Shown piece after piece: positions 9,378 through 18,254 of a stretch of DNA of 64,000 nt (positions are counted from its first letter, which is position 1; each line of letters starts with the position of its first letter). The notes under the pieces were generated by a model, which made no database searches, was not told where the DNA came from, and was given only the letters and a program-made list of their open reading frames with translations. The stretch comes from Haloarcula hispanica ATCC 33960. Lineage in GTDB: Archaea > Halobacteriota > Halobacteria > Halobacteriales > Haloarculaceae. The stretch covers positions 558,001 through 622,000 of the forward strand of contig NC_015948.1 of assembly GCF_000223905.1 (NCBI RefSeq), in the 5' to 3' direction. The position numbers were made by a program, and so were the translations under genes.

Positions 9378-10424
9378 CTACTTCCCCGCCATCCCTAGCA
9401 CATCATCAAAGAAGCCGAGCGAGTCGTGCGGGCCGGGGTTGGCCTCGGGGTGGTACTGACGCGTGATGATGTCCAGGTCGTCGTTTTCCAGCCCTTCCGG
9501 CGTATCGTCGTTGACGTTGACCTGGGTCACGTCGAGTTTGTCGCCGGGGTCGGCGACGGTGTAGCCGTGGTTCTGGGTCGTCATCACGACCTGGTTCGAA
9601 CGCAGGTCACGGACCGGCTGGTTCACGCCGCGGTGGCCGAACTCCATCTTCTCGGTCTCGCCGCCGAGCGCGTTGGCGACGACCTGCTGGCCGAGACAGA
9701 TGCCCGCGAGCGGCACGTCGCCGACGTAGGTCTCGACGAGTTCCCCAGCCTGCTCGAAGTTCTCAGGGTCGCCGGGGCCGTTCGAGATGAACAGCAGATC
9801 CGGGTCGACCGCGGCCACGTCGTCCTCGCTGGCGTCGTATGGGAAGACGTAGACCTCGGCGTCGCGTTCGACGAGCGACTCGGCGATGGAGCCCTTCGCG
9901 CCGCAGTCGACCAGCGCGACTGTCGCACCGTCGCCGCCCTCGTTGTGGACCTCGACCTCGTCAACGGAGACCTGCGCGCCGATGTCGGTGTGGTCAGACA
10001 TATGCTTACACTCGTGGAGTTCGTCGAGCGCGTCCTGCTCGGTCACGTCCGGCCCGGCGGCGATCCCGCATTTCATCGCCCCCTCGTCGCGGATTTCGGT
10101 GACGATGTCGCGCGTGTCGAGGTGGTCGACGGCCGGGATACCCTCGGATTCGAGCCACTCGGCCACGTCGTCGGTCATCTCGCGAGCCACTGCCGCACGC
10201 GGGTGGACGCGGTCGGACTCGAAGCGCTCCTCTCGGACGCCGTAGTTCCCGATGAGCGGGTAGGAGAACGTCAGCACCTGCTCCTCGTAGGACGGGTCGG
10301 TGAGGCTCTCCTCGTAACCGGTGTACGCTGTTGTAAAGACCAGTTCGCCACGGGCGGTGCCCGGAGCGCGAGCGCGCGCCTCGATGACGCGGTCGCCCTC
10401 GATTGCCACGTATGCGTCAGCCAT
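9378..10424 (-). CDS. carA: Carbamoyl-phosphate synthase small (glutamine amidotransferase) subunit
   Basis: The protein has 348 residues, slightly short for the family. It hydrolyses glutamine and channels ammonia to CarB. The N-terminal CPSase_sm domain covers about residues 1-140 (GELVFTTAYTGYEESLTDPSY). The class I amidotransferase domain follows, with the nucleophile Cys in GICLGQQ and the His-Glu pair in QYHPEA. The substrate segment MTTQNHGY is present. The ATG fits a leaderless message, with CTTATG 25-32 nt upstream. A 26-bp motif shared with carB lies 40 nt upstream of the start. An Lrp-type regulator is divergent. Confidence 0.97.
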   Translation of the reverse strand: MADAYVAIEGDRVIEARARAPGTARGELVFTTAYTGYEESLTDPSYEEQVLTFSYPLIGNYGVREERFESDRVHPRAAVAREMTDDVAEWLESEGIPAVDHLDTRDIVTEIRDEGAMKCGIAAGPDVTEQDALDELHECKHMSDHTDIGAQVSVDEVEVHNEGGDGATVALVDCGAKGSIAESLVERDAEVYVFPYDASEDDVAAVDPDLLFISNGPGDPENFEQAGELVETYVGDVPLAGICLGQQVVANALGGETEKMEFGHRGVNQPVRDLRSNQVVMTTQNHGYTVADPGDKLDVTQVNVNDDTPEGLENDDLDIITRQYHPEANPGPHDSLGFFDDVLGMAGK

Positions 10425-10464
10425 TACGAGATGCGTACACTATAGTCGGCCATAAGGGTTGCTT

Positions 10465-10490
10465 TCGAAGACGAGTTTCGAATTTCGTAA
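10465..10490 (-). promoter_or_regulatory. Candidate car operator between carA and the Lrp gene
   Basis: Read on the minus strand, this is the second copy of the 26-bp motif upstream of carB (22 of 26 identical). It has direct TTCGAA repeats 13 bp apart. It lies 40 nt before the carA start and 36 nt before the divergent Lrp gene, so one bound regulator could affect both genes. The distance to the gene differs from the carB copy by 12 nt, about one helical turn, so the protein would face the same side of the DNA relative to the start. Confidence 0.6.
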
Positions 10491-10526
10491 TCCTCAAGTC
10501 ATGGCCGGTGATACTGTCACATCTCG

Positions 10527-10940
10527 ATGGACGACCTCGACAGAGAGATACTCTCGATACTTCGCCGGGACGCCCGAACCCCGTATACTGAGATCGCGGA
10601 CCGGGTCGGCACGTCGGAAGGGACTGTGCGAAACCGCGTCGAACGACTGGTCGAGGACGGTGTTATCGAACGCTTCACTGTCGCGACGCGGACCGGCAAC
10701 GTGAAAGCGATGATCGAGGTCAGCGTCGATGTCAACGTCGACACGGCCGAGGTTTCGGACCGCATCGCTGACTGGCAGCAGGTCGATTTCGTGTGGCAAG
10801 TCTCCGGCGAGGAGGACATCGTCGTCGTCGTCGACGCCGCCGACACCGACGCGGTTAACGGGCTCATCACGCAGGCGCGCGAGCTGGAGGAGGTTGTGGG
10901 GACGAAGACGAGGCTAATTTTGAACGAGCGAGTTGGGTAA
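10527..10940 (+). CDS. Lrp/AsnC family transcriptional regulator
   Basis: A 137-residue regulator of the usual length. Residues 1-50 hold the AsnC-type helix-turn-helix (MDDLDREILSILRRDART, then EIADRVGTSEGTVRNRVERL). Residues about 65-135 form the RAM/ligand-binding domain with the alternating VDVNVD, VVVVDAADTDAVNGLI pattern. Lrp proteins of this kind bind amino acids or related metabolites as oligomers. Its divergent position next to carA, with the shared car motif between them, makes it the prime candidate for control of carbamoyl phosphate synthesis in response to, for example, arginine, glutamine or a pyrimidine. That role is inferred. Confidence 0.93.
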   Translation: MDDLDREILSILRRDARTPYTEIADRVGTSEGTVRNRVERLVEDGVIERFTVATRTGNVKAMIEVSVDVNVDTAEVSDRIADWQQVDFVWQVSGEEDIVVVVDAADTDAVNGLITQARELEEVVGTKTRLILNERVG

Positions 10941-11036
10941 CGCGCAGCACCGCCGCGAACAGCAGGCGGAGCCGTGGTCCCCACCAGCACCGACGTGGCA
11001 CCCTGATTTCATATCTATTGGGCTACGACAGACAGT

Positions 11037-11912
11037 ATGCAGTTCCCGGTGGGCCTGGATACCGACATCGTCTCGGCGTACGGACAACTCGCGACCGACG
11101 GGGCGCAATTCCTCGCTGTCGCGGCGCTACTCTACGCTATCGGCCGGCTAATCGTCGTGCCAGCAGTTCGATGGCTGCTGTCACGAACCGAGACTAACAA
11201 GACAGTCGCCAGCGCGCTGACCAGCGCTGTCCACCTGATATCGGTCATCCTCGCGGTGGTCATCGGCGCCAGCGTCGCGGGCTTCCGGGGCGCGCTCGCG
11301 GGGTCGACCCTGCTGGCGGCGGGCATCACGCTTGCGGTGGGGTTGGCGGCACAGGACGTCCTCGGGAACTTCGTCGCCGGGGCGTTCATCGTGACCGACC
11401 CGGATCTGAACGTCGGTGACATCATCGCATGGAACGGGATGCAGGGCACGGTGGTCGACATCGACTTGCGGGTAACCCGGATTCGGACGTTGGACAACGA
11501 GCGCATCATCGTCCCGAACACGACGCTGGCGACGAGCGCGGTGACGAACCAGACTTCGACGGGTCCAATTGGAGTTTCCTATCAGTTCGGTATCGGCTAC
11601 GACGACGACATCGACACGGTCCGGGCGATTATCGAGAACGCCGCCCGCGACCTCGACCATGTCTCGGAGAAACCGGCACCGACGGCCAGAGTCAGCGACC
11701 TCGCGTCGACGGCGGTCATCTTGACAGGCCGGATCTGGATCCCTAACGAACGGCGGAACCGCCTCGCATCGGTCAGATCGGACTTCATCCAGCAGGTCCA
11801 GGAGGATTGCCGCGCTGAGGGTATCGACCTCAGCGACACGAGCCAGCACGAACTCTCCGGCAACATCGGCGTCCACGACAGCATCGGGCCGGTGCGCGAG
11901 CGAACCGAGTAG
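11037..11912 (+). CDS. Small mechanosensitive ion channel (MscS family)
   Basis: A 291-residue membrane protein with three predicted helices at about 20-42, 55-78 and 85-115, of which the third is the glycine/alanine-rich pore helix continuing into AAQDVLGNFVAGAFI, the MscS signature. The C-terminal half is the cytoplasmic vestibule, with the conserved beta domain (VGDIIAWNGMQGTVVDIDLRVTRIRT) and the following NERIIVPNTTL motif. Such channels release solutes on sudden osmotic downshift, a plausible need in a halophile. TATA-like ATATCTA about 27 nt before the ATG suggests a leaderless message. It is monocistronic. Confidence 0.95.
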   Translation: MQFPVGLDTDIVSAYGQLATDGAQFLAVAALLYAIGRLIVVPAVRWLLSRTETNKTVASALTSAVHLISVILAVVIGASVAGFRGALAGSTLLAAGITLAVGLAAQDVLGNFVAGAFIVTDPDLNVGDIIAWNGMQGTVVDIDLRVTRIRTLDNERIIVPNTTLATSAVTNQTSTGPIGVSYQFGIGYDDDIDTVRAIIENAARDLDHVSEKPAPTARVSDLASTAVILTGRIWIPNERRNRLASVRSDFIQQVQEDCRAEGIDLSDTSQHELSGNIGVHDSIGPVRERTE

Positions 11913-12000
11913 CCACCGATTGGGACCGTGTCCGGCCCCATGTTGTCTGTGAGGTTCCCTGCGCCCGTATGTTTATAACTGTTCATAAGCTGGTACGTAT

Positions 12001-13101
12001 ATGGACGAGAAGCGCTTCGTCGTCGCCCTCTTCGGCCTCGCTGTCGCGGTGGTGGTCGGCGTACTCGCATATCAGTTTATCGCGGCGTTGACTGTCTCCG
12101 TGTTCCTCTATTATTCGACGCGACGGTACTACAGTTCTTTGCGCAGACTCCGCCTTCCGGCGCGAGTGCGTGCGGTCGTGGTCATGGCATCGCTGGCGAT
12201 TCCGCTCCTATTGCTCGTCAGCTATGCGGCCGTCCTCCTCATTGTCGAAGCCCGGCAGTTCGTCACCCAGTACGCGCTCGTTGACGTGGCCGCGACGCAC
12301 GTCAGTTGGCTCGACGGCGCGGAGTCCGTGCCGGACCTCACCGTCGAGGGGCTGTACAGCGCCTACCAGTCGGGACAGCTCTCACCGTTCGTCGACTTTC
12401 TCAGCGAGAACGCGATGGTGCTTACCTCGGTCGCCTCCCAGTTCGTCCTCAATCTGTTCATCACGACCATCGTCACGTACTACCTTCTGGTGGACGGGCG
12501 GCGCATTCGTGAGTGGTTGCTCCGGTTCGATGACGGGGCCATCATCCGCGAGTACCTCGAAGCTGTCGACGAGGAACTGGAAGCGGTACTGTTCGGCAAT
12601 CTCCTGAACGTGTTGGCGATTTCGCTCATCGCTATCGCCGCGTTCACCGGCTATAACGTCATAGCGCCGGCGGCTGTCGAGGTCCCGTATCCGACGCTCG
12701 CCGGCGCGCTGACCGGTATCGCGAGCTTGATTCCTGTCGTTGGGATGAAAATAATCTACCTCCCGTTGACCGGTTTCACCGCGCTCCCGGTGGTGCTCGA
12801 CGGGCAGTCTTCGCTGCTCGCGTACGTGCTCGGGTTCCTCCTCGTCGCGGTGGTCGTCGTCGACACGATCCCGGACCTGCTGCTTCGGCCACTTCTCAGC
12901 GGCGAGAGCACGCACGTCGGGCTCCTGATGCTCGCGTACACGCTTGGCCCCGTCGTGCTGGGCTTCTACGGTCTGTTCTTCGCCCCCATACTGCTCGTCG
13001 TCGGCATGACGTTTGCGAACACGGCCCTGCCTCGTCTGCTCGGCGCGAGCGAACCGGACGGTCTCCACCCCGACCAGTTACGTCTTGAAGACTTCAGCTA
13101 G
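12001..13101 (+). CDS. AI-2E family (UPF0118/PerM-like) transporter
   Basis: A 366-residue polytopic membrane protein with about seven or eight helices. Two short N-terminal helices (VVALFGLAVAVVVGVLAYQFIAAL) are followed by a soluble stretch at about 90-130 and a block of C-terminal helices. The C-terminal half has the family's PTLAGALTGIASLIPVVGMK-like loop and a GPVVLGFYGLFFAPILLV segment. Members are putative permeases or antiporters; the substrate here cannot be read. TATA-like GTTTATAAC about 27 nt upstream supports the ATG. Confidence 0.9.
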   Translation: MDEKRFVVALFGLAVAVVVGVLAYQFIAALTVSVFLYYSTRRYYSSLRRLRLPARVRAVVVMASLAIPLLLLVSYAAVLLIVEARQFVTQYALVDVAATHVSWLDGAESVPDLTVEGLYSAYQSGQLSPFVDFLSENAMVLTSVASQFVLNLFITTIVTYYLLVDGRRIREWLLRFDDGAIIREYLEAVDEELEAVLFGNLLNVLAISLIAIAAFTGYNVIAPAAVEVPYPTLAGALTGIASLIPVVGMKIIYLPLTGFTALPVVLDGQSSLLAYVLGFLLVAVVVVDTIPDLLLRPLLSGESTHVGLLMLAYTLGPVVLGFYGLFFAPILLVVGMTFANTALPRLLGASEPDGLHPDQLRLEDFS

Positions 13102-13235
13102 CCCTCGTGGCCGATAACGGGGAGTCGAACGCGAACGGGGCTTCCGAACGGACGAGCATCGACGGCCAGGTGGGGTGTGTCCGTGTCACAGGCCTTGACG
13201 AACATTTATATTCAGGACAAAGTAAATGAGTAAAA

Positions 13236-14423
13236 ATGGGGTCAAACTCCGACTCCCCCTGCTATCAGGCGACTCCGGAGGACCAGATCGGGGAGCTGTA
13301 CGCGGCGACACGCCGGCTGATGACAGCCGAGAACCGGTCCGAAGTCGCGACTATCGCAGTCGAGACTGCGACAGCGATTCTCGACTTCCCGTTCAGTGTC
13401 TTCTGGGAGGCCACTGACAGCGGACTCAAAGCCGAGGCGATCTCTGAGCCGCTTCGAGAGCACGTCGAGGTCCCGGCCGAGCCGGGACGGAGAATGCGAC
13501 ACGAACGCGGGAGTTGGCTGTGGGACCATTACGAGAGTGACGAGACACAGCGGGTCCTCGTTGATGAAGAGAAAGCGGCGTCCGATGCACCCCTTCACGG
13601 CTGTATCTCCGTTCCACTCCCGGAGTACGGGCTCTTGACAGCCGGGACGGATGAACGAGCCGAACCGACCGAGCGGGAGACGCAGTTGGCCGACATCCTC
13701 GGGAAGAACGTGCTCTCGACCCTCGAACGGATCGAGCGCGAGCGGGAGCTGAAACGGCAGCGTGACAACCTCGATCTCTTGAACCAGATCGTTCGTCACG
13801 ACCTTACGAACCACCTGCAGACCATCAGCGGCCGGGCGGAACTGCTCCGGGACCAGTGTAGCGGTGACGCCCTGGAACACGCCGACGGTATTCAGGAAAG
13901 TAGCCAGGCAGCCGCGGAACTGCTCGAAACGGCTGGAAACCTTGCGACGGTAATGCGACAGACGGACTGGGAGACCGAGCCGGTCGCCCTCGGACCAGTA
14001 CTGTCCTCGGTGTCCGAGGATATCGCAGCGACGTACAGCGACGCACAGGTCACTGTCCCGGACGAGTCCCCGTCGGTACGGGTGCGGGCCGACGAACTCC
14101 TGTCCTCTGTGTTTCGGAACGTCCTCACCAACGCCATCCAGCACAACGACTCGGCAGTGCCGTCGGTCGTCATCGACGTGATCGACGATGGCGACGTGGT
14201 CCACGTCACTGTCGCCGACGACGGACCGGGAATCCCGGACGAGCAGAAACAGGCGGTGTTCGAGCGCGGGGAGAAACGCCTGGACAGTGACGGTACCGGG
14301 GTCGGCCTCTACCTCGTCCGAACGCTGGTCGACGCGTACGGCGGTGACGTGTGGGTCGAAGACAACGAGCCGACGGGGACGGTAGTCGGAGTCACGCTGC
14401 GGAAGGCAGCGGGCGACGCCTGA
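13236..14423 (+). CDS. GAF-domain sensor histidine kinase
   Basis: A 395-residue soluble kinase. An N-terminal GAF domain at about 15-165 starts with LYAATRRLMTAENRSEVATI, typical of haloarchaeal GAF kinases. A HisKA helix pair at about 175-245 has the H-box QIVRHDLTNHLQ, where the usual HDLRNPL is HDLTNHL. HATPase_c follows, with NVLTNAIQHND (N box), VADDGPGIP (G1) and GTGVGLYLV (G2). There is no receiver domain and no adjacent response regulator, so its output partner is unknown. TATA-like TTTATA at 13205 gives a leaderless start at this ATG. Confidence 0.93.
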   Translation: MGSNSDSPCYQATPEDQIGELYAATRRLMTAENRSEVATIAVETATAILDFPFSVFWEATDSGLKAEAISEPLREHVEVPAEPGRRMRHERGSWLWDHYESDETQRVLVDEEKAASDAPLHGCISVPLPEYGLLTAGTDERAEPTERETQLADILGKNVLSTLERIERERELKRQRDNLDLLNQIVRHDLTNHLQTISGRAELLRDQCSGDALEHADGIQESSQAAAELLETAGNLATVMRQTDWETEPVALGPVLSSVSEDIAATYSDAQVTVPDESPSVRVRADELLSSVFRNVLTNAIQHNDSAVPSVVIDVIDDGDVVHVTVADDGPGIPDEQKQAVFERGEKRLDSDGTGVGLYLVRTLVDAYGGDVWVEDNEPTGTVVGVTLRKAAGDA

Positions 14424-14438
14424 GGCGGTTTTTCCACC
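14424..14438 (+). terminator. Possible T-tract terminator after the GAF kinase
   Basis: Directly after the kinase stop codon, GGCGG, five T residues and CCACC form a short imperfect dyad with a T5 loop. It lies between two convergent genes whose stop codons are only 27 bp apart. Archaeal termination mostly needs a T tract, so it may work for the plus strand. Confidence 0.35.
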
Positions 14439-14449
14439 GGGCGGTCACG

Positions 14450-16912
14450 CTACTGCTCTACCAGCCCGTCCAGTAGATGTATCGCGCCGTGTTTGTCCAG
14501 TGGGTCGTTTGCATTCCCGCAGTGGGGCGACTGCACGCAGGCCGGACAGCCGTCGGCGCAGTCACACGAAGTCAGCATCGACAGCGTGGTGTCCATCAGC
14601 GGCCCGATGTCGTGGTAGCCGGCCCGCGTCAGACCGATGCCGCCGGGGTAGCCGTCGTAGATGAAGATGGTCGGCTCGCCGGTGTGGGGATGACGCGGCG
14701 TCGACAGCCCGCCGATGTCGCCACGGTCACAGAGGTACTCGAAGGGGAACATCGAAATCATGGCGTGCTCGGCGGCGTGGATGGATCCCGGGAAGTCACC
14801 GGGTTCGCTGCCGCCGTCGGTCGCTGCATCGCCGTGTTGACCGCCGCCCCCGCCACCGCTTCCGCTCTCGCTCCCGCCACCGGAGTCGCTTTCGGCTCCG
14901 TACGCACCCTGCCGAATCTCGCTTTCTATGTCCGATGGCACCGTATGGTACAGCGCCTTCGTCTCCAGCGTGGTCTCGGGCAGATCCAGCAGTCGCTGTC
15001 CCAGCACCTCTCCGGAGGAGCCGTCGCGGCGCTCGTAGCCGGTGATCTGCTTGCGCATCGTCACCGACGCGAACCGGACCGGCACGTCCTCGCGGGTCGG
15101 CAGTCGCCGCTCCGCCAGGTCCGCCTCGACGGTGATGGTCTTGTCGTGCAGGACGCGGGTGAAGTAGTCGGCCCACGTCCGGTCGAGTTCTGCCACACCC
15201 GCGTTGAGGTCGAGGTCCGTCACCTCGTAGCGCCGGCCCTGATGGTGGTAAATCGCGCCGGGGTGGGCGTCCCGCAATGCGTCCTCGACGGAGAGTTTGG
15301 CTATCACGTCACCCTTCGCCACCAGTTTCACCTCGCCGTCGTCGACGGTCCGCAGGTTCATCTCGTGGTGTGGACTACCCTTGCCGAGCCAGCGCATCCC
15401 CTGATCGGTCTGGCGGCGGTCGAGCTTCCCGGCCGATTCGAGGTCCGCGACCACGTCGGGGAACGGCTCGCCGAAGTGGCGGTCGTCGTCCGGCGAGAGC
15501 CAGTTCTCGCAGGCGGCCGCGTGGACGTGATTCGGAAGCAGTTGCTCGTTTTCGGGGTTTGTCACGGCCTGCTCGGCTCCCGTCTCGAACAGCGCGTCGG
15601 GGTTGCGCAGGACGTACTGATCTAGCTGGTCCTCGCCGCCGACGAGCGCGACCAGGGCGGGGTCCGTGCCGCGACCGGCCCGCCCGGCCTGCTGGAAAGC
15701 CCGCATCCGCGTCCCGGGGTAGCCGTCCAGCAACACGGCGTCTAAGCCGCCCACGTCGACGCCCAGTTCGAGCGCGCTGGTCGACCAGACGCCCCGCAGG
15801 TCGCCAGATTGGAGGCCCTGCTCCAGTTCGCGCCGTCGGTCGTCGGTCAGTGCGGCCTGGTACGCGCCGACGCTGTCGGCGAGGGCGTGCTCGCCGCGGC
15901 TCCGGAGTTCGTCCGCGCTGTCGCTGGCGTACCGTTCGGCCGTCTGGCGCGACCCGGCGAAGACGACCGTCTGGAGGCCCCGCTCGACGAGGTCGACGAA
16001 CAGCTGTTTCGTCTCGACGTGATTGGACTTCCGGCGGCCGCTCCCCCAGCCGTCGCCCTCGTACTCCGGCGGATTCCACAGCAGCCAGTGCCGCGGCCCG
16101 CTGGCGCTCGCGTCCTCGTCGACCAGTGCGAACGACGGCTCGGGCTGGCCGGTGACGGCCGCCGCGTGTTCGACCGGATTGCCGATGGTCGCCGAGCAGC
16201 AGACCCACTCAGGGCCGCCCGCTGTTGCGCTGTCGCCCCTTCTGCCGTTGCTTTCGCTGCTATCGCCGCCGGCGTCGAACCGCTCGGCGATGCGCTGGAG
16301 GCGGCGCATCACCAGCGAGACGTGGCTGCCGAACACGCCGCGGTAGCCGTGGACCTCGTCGACGACGACGGTTTCGAGCCGCTGGAAGAACCAGTCCCAC
16401 AGCCGGTGGGCGTGGGGGAGGATGCCGTAGTGGAGCATGTCCGGCGTGGTCAGCAACACGGTGGGCTGGCGCTCCCGGATGGCCTCCTTCTCCGACTTCG
16501 ACTGCCGGCCGGTGTACTGGGCGACGGAGACCCCGGAGGCGAAGCCCAGCCCCTGCGCGAGTTCCGACAGCGTCTCGGTCTGGTCGTTGATGAGCGCGAC
16601 CTGTGGCGCGACGTACAGCGTCGTCGCCCGGCGGTCCAGCGCCCGCTCGAAGGCCGGCACGGTGTAGGCGAGGCTCTTGCCGCTTGCCGTCTCGGTCGCG
16701 AGGACGACGTTCTCGCCGCCGCGGACCGCCTCGATAGCGTCCACCTGATGGGTGTAGAGGTCGGTGATGCTTTGATCTTCGAGGACGCCAGCGAGGCGGT
16801 CCGCAATCTCGCAGTCCGCGGTCCGTGCGTCCCGACCGGGTACCGTCCGCTGGTCGACGATCTGTCCCTCGTAGTACGGCCGGTCCCGGAGCCACGAAAT
16901 CGTATCGTCCAC
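14450..16912 (-). CDS. DEAD/DEAH-box helicase with C-terminal Zn cluster (Hrq1/YprA-like)
   Basis: An 820-residue SF2 helicase. RecA domain 1 shows the Q-like THQVDAIEAV, motif I ATETASGKS, motif II VVDEVHGY and motif III CCSATIGN. RecA domain 2 contains QAGRAGRGTDP (motif VI). The C-terminal part has the four-cysteine cluster CDCADGCPACVQSPHC of DUF1998/MZB helicases, related to eukaryotic Hrq1 and bacterial YprA. It probably acts in DNA repair. I chose the GTG at 16912 because the 86 residues further upstream in the same frame are basic low-complexity sequence running over the btuD gene. A Gly/Ser-rich low-complexity insert lies at about residues 680-710. Confidence 0.92.
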   Translation of the reverse strand: MDDTISWLRDRPYYEGQIVDQRTVPGRDARTADCEIADRLAGVLEDQSITDLYTHQVDAIEAVRGGENVVLATETASGKSLAYTVPAFERALDRRATTLYVAPQVALINDQTETLSELAQGLGFASGVSVAQYTGRQSKSEKEAIRERQPTVLLTTPDMLHYGILPHAHRLWDWFFQRLETVVVDEVHGYRGVFGSHVSLVMRRLQRIAERFDAGGDSSESNGRRGDSATAGGPEWVCCSATIGNPVEHAAAVTGQPEPSFALVDEDASASGPRHWLLWNPPEYEGDGWGSGRRKSNHVETKQLFVDLVERGLQTVVFAGSRQTAERYASDSADELRSRGEHALADSVGAYQAALTDDRRRELEQGLQSGDLRGVWSTSALELGVDVGGLDAVLLDGYPGTRMRAFQQAGRAGRGTDPALVALVGGEDQLDQYVLRNPDALFETGAEQAVTNPENEQLLPNHVHAAACENWLSPDDDRHFGEPFPDVVADLESAGKLDRRQTDQGMRWLGKGSPHHEMNLRTVDDGEVKLVAKGDVIAKLSVEDALRDAHPGAIYHHQGRRYEVTDLDLNAGVAELDRTWADYFTRVLHDKTITVEADLAERRLPTREDVPVRFASVTMRKQITGYERRDGSSGEVLGQRLLDLPETTLETKALYHTVPSDIESEIRQGAYGAESDSGGGSESGSGGGGGGQHGDAATDGGSEPGDFPGSIHAAEHAMISMFPFEYLCDRGDIGGLSTPRHPHTGEPTIFIYDGYPGGIGLTRAGYHDIGPLMDTTLSMLTSCDCADGCPACVQSPHCGNANDPLDKHGAIHLLDGLVEQ

Positions 16913-16982
16913 AGGCCGTATACGTGGACGAGAGGTATCGGTGTTGCTGTTTCTGCCGGAACTGGCTCGGCTGGCGGTGGAC

Positions 16983-18254
16983 TCAGTCAGTGGTCGACTG
17001 ATTGAGTGGCGGTGTCGCGTCGGGCTCCGCCGCGGACGGCAGGGACGCGACTGCCGCAGGGAGCGCAGCCAGCGGCACGGTGTCGTGACCGTTGCTGGTG
17101 TAGGCGCTCTCGTCTGTCTCGACGGCGAGACGGGGGCTACCTGCCTCAATAACCGCACTGTTTCCGTCACCGGTTTCGCCCGCTATCACGACGGCATCGG
17201 CCGCAGCGGCGAGGTCGGCGGCGCGCTGGCGTGCCGCGTCGTCGGTGCCGGCGAAGGCCGGGACCGTGACCGCCTCGCAGTCGAGATCGGCGGCCCGCTC
17301 GGCAGCTGTGTCACCGGCGGGGACGACGCCGATGCTGACCCGACAGCCGGCCCCGACGAGCTTCGAGACGGCGGCAGCCGCTGGCGTGCCGGTCCCGACG
17401 ACGTGGACGCGACGGGCGACCGACTCTTGTTCGGCCAGCGGGGTCACGAGCGGCGCGTCGGTGCCGGGCTGGGTCGTCACCAGCGTCTCCGCGTCGAAAG
17501 CGTCACGGAGCGTGTCGCTCGTGAGCACGTCCGCGGGGCGGCCCGCGGCGCGGACCCCGCCGCCGGCGAGCAACACCAGTTCGTCGCAGTACCGCGCGGC
17601 CAGGTTGAGGTCGTGAATCGCGGCGACGGCCGTCTTCCCGTCGTCGACGAGCGCTCGGACCAGTTCGAGCGTGCGGACGGCGTGGTTGATGTCGAGGCTC
17701 GCCGTCGGTTCGTCGAGCAGGAGGGCCGGTGTCTCCTGTGCAAGCGCCCGAGCGAGGAGGACCCGCTGGCGCTCGCCGCCCGAGAGCGAGGTGAACGGCC
17801 GGTCGGCGAACTGGGTGACGCTCGCACGCTCCATCGCTGTTTCGACGGCGTTCCGGTCGCTCTCGTCCATTCGGTCGAACCGGCCGAGATGCGGTGTCCG
17901 GCCCATCTCAACGGTCTGCCTGACGCTGAAGTCGAACGACAGCGCAGTGCCCTGTGGCGTGCTCGCGACGAGGCGGCTCACTTCCTTCGCGGACTTCCTG
18001 TGGATGGGTTCGCCGTCGACACGGACTGTGCCGGCGTCCGGGTCGAGCGTCCCTTTCACCGTCCGCAGGACGGTCGTCTTGCCCGCGCCGTTGGGACCGA
18101 CGAGACCGACGAGCGACCCGCGGTCGACGCTGAACTCGACGCCCGAGACGACAGACTGGTCGCCGAAGGACACCGCGAGGTCGGACACGTCGAGCATCGG
18201 CCCGGAGCGGTCCCGTCCCGGGTCCCCACCGTTCGATGTAGCCGGCCCGCTCAC
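16983..18254 (-). CDS. btuD: Corrinoid ABC transporter ATPase with extra C-terminal domain
   Basis: A 423-residue protein. Residues about 20-265 form an ABC ATPase: Walker A GPNGAGKTT, Q-loop TPQGTALSFD, signature LSGGERQRV, Walker B ALLLDEPTA, H-loop AIHDLN. This powers import of cobalamin precursors through BtuC. A C-terminal extension of about 150 residues (from about 275) starts with VHVVGTGTPAAAAVSKL, which looks like a Rossmann-type nucleotide-binding fold. It ends in a Pro/Ala-rich tail. The gene overlaps btuC by 4 bp, so the two are translationally coupled. A corrinoid BtuCDF system of this kind was characterised in Halobacterium. Confidence 0.9.
   Translation of the reverse strand: MSGPATSNGGDPGRDRSGPMLDVSDLAVSFGDQSVVSGVEFSVDRGSLVGLVGPNGAGKTTVLRTVKGTLDPDAGTVRVDGEPIHRKSAKEVSRLVASTPQGTALSFDFSVRQTVEMGRTPHLGRFDRMDESDRNAVETAMERASVTQFADRPFTSLSGGERQRVLLARALAQETPALLLDEPTASLDINHAVRTLELVRALVDDGKTAVAAIHDLNLAARYCDELVLLAGGGVRAAGRPADVLTSDTLRDAFDAETLVTTQPGTDAPLVTPLAEQESVARRVHVVGTGTPAAAAVSKLVGAGCRVSIGVVPAGDTAAERAADLDCEAVTVPAFAGTDDAARQRAADLAAAADAVVIAGETGDGNSAVIEAGSPRLAVETDESAYTSNGHDTVPLAALPAAVASLPSAAEPDATPPLNQSTTD

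Noticed and set aside
9090..9466. Overlapping short open frames in the hairpin spacer
   Set aside because: They read through inverted repeats in several frames with Arg/Ser/Pro-rich sequence and run over the carA end.
15809..17005. Open frame opposite to the helicase (398 residues)
   Set aside because: Antisense shadow of the helicase; low-complexity Val/Asp/Gly-rich sequence without domains.
16913..17170. Longer helicase N-terminus
   Set aside because: The extra 86 residues overlap btuD and are basic low-complexity sequence; the GTG at 16912 is better.
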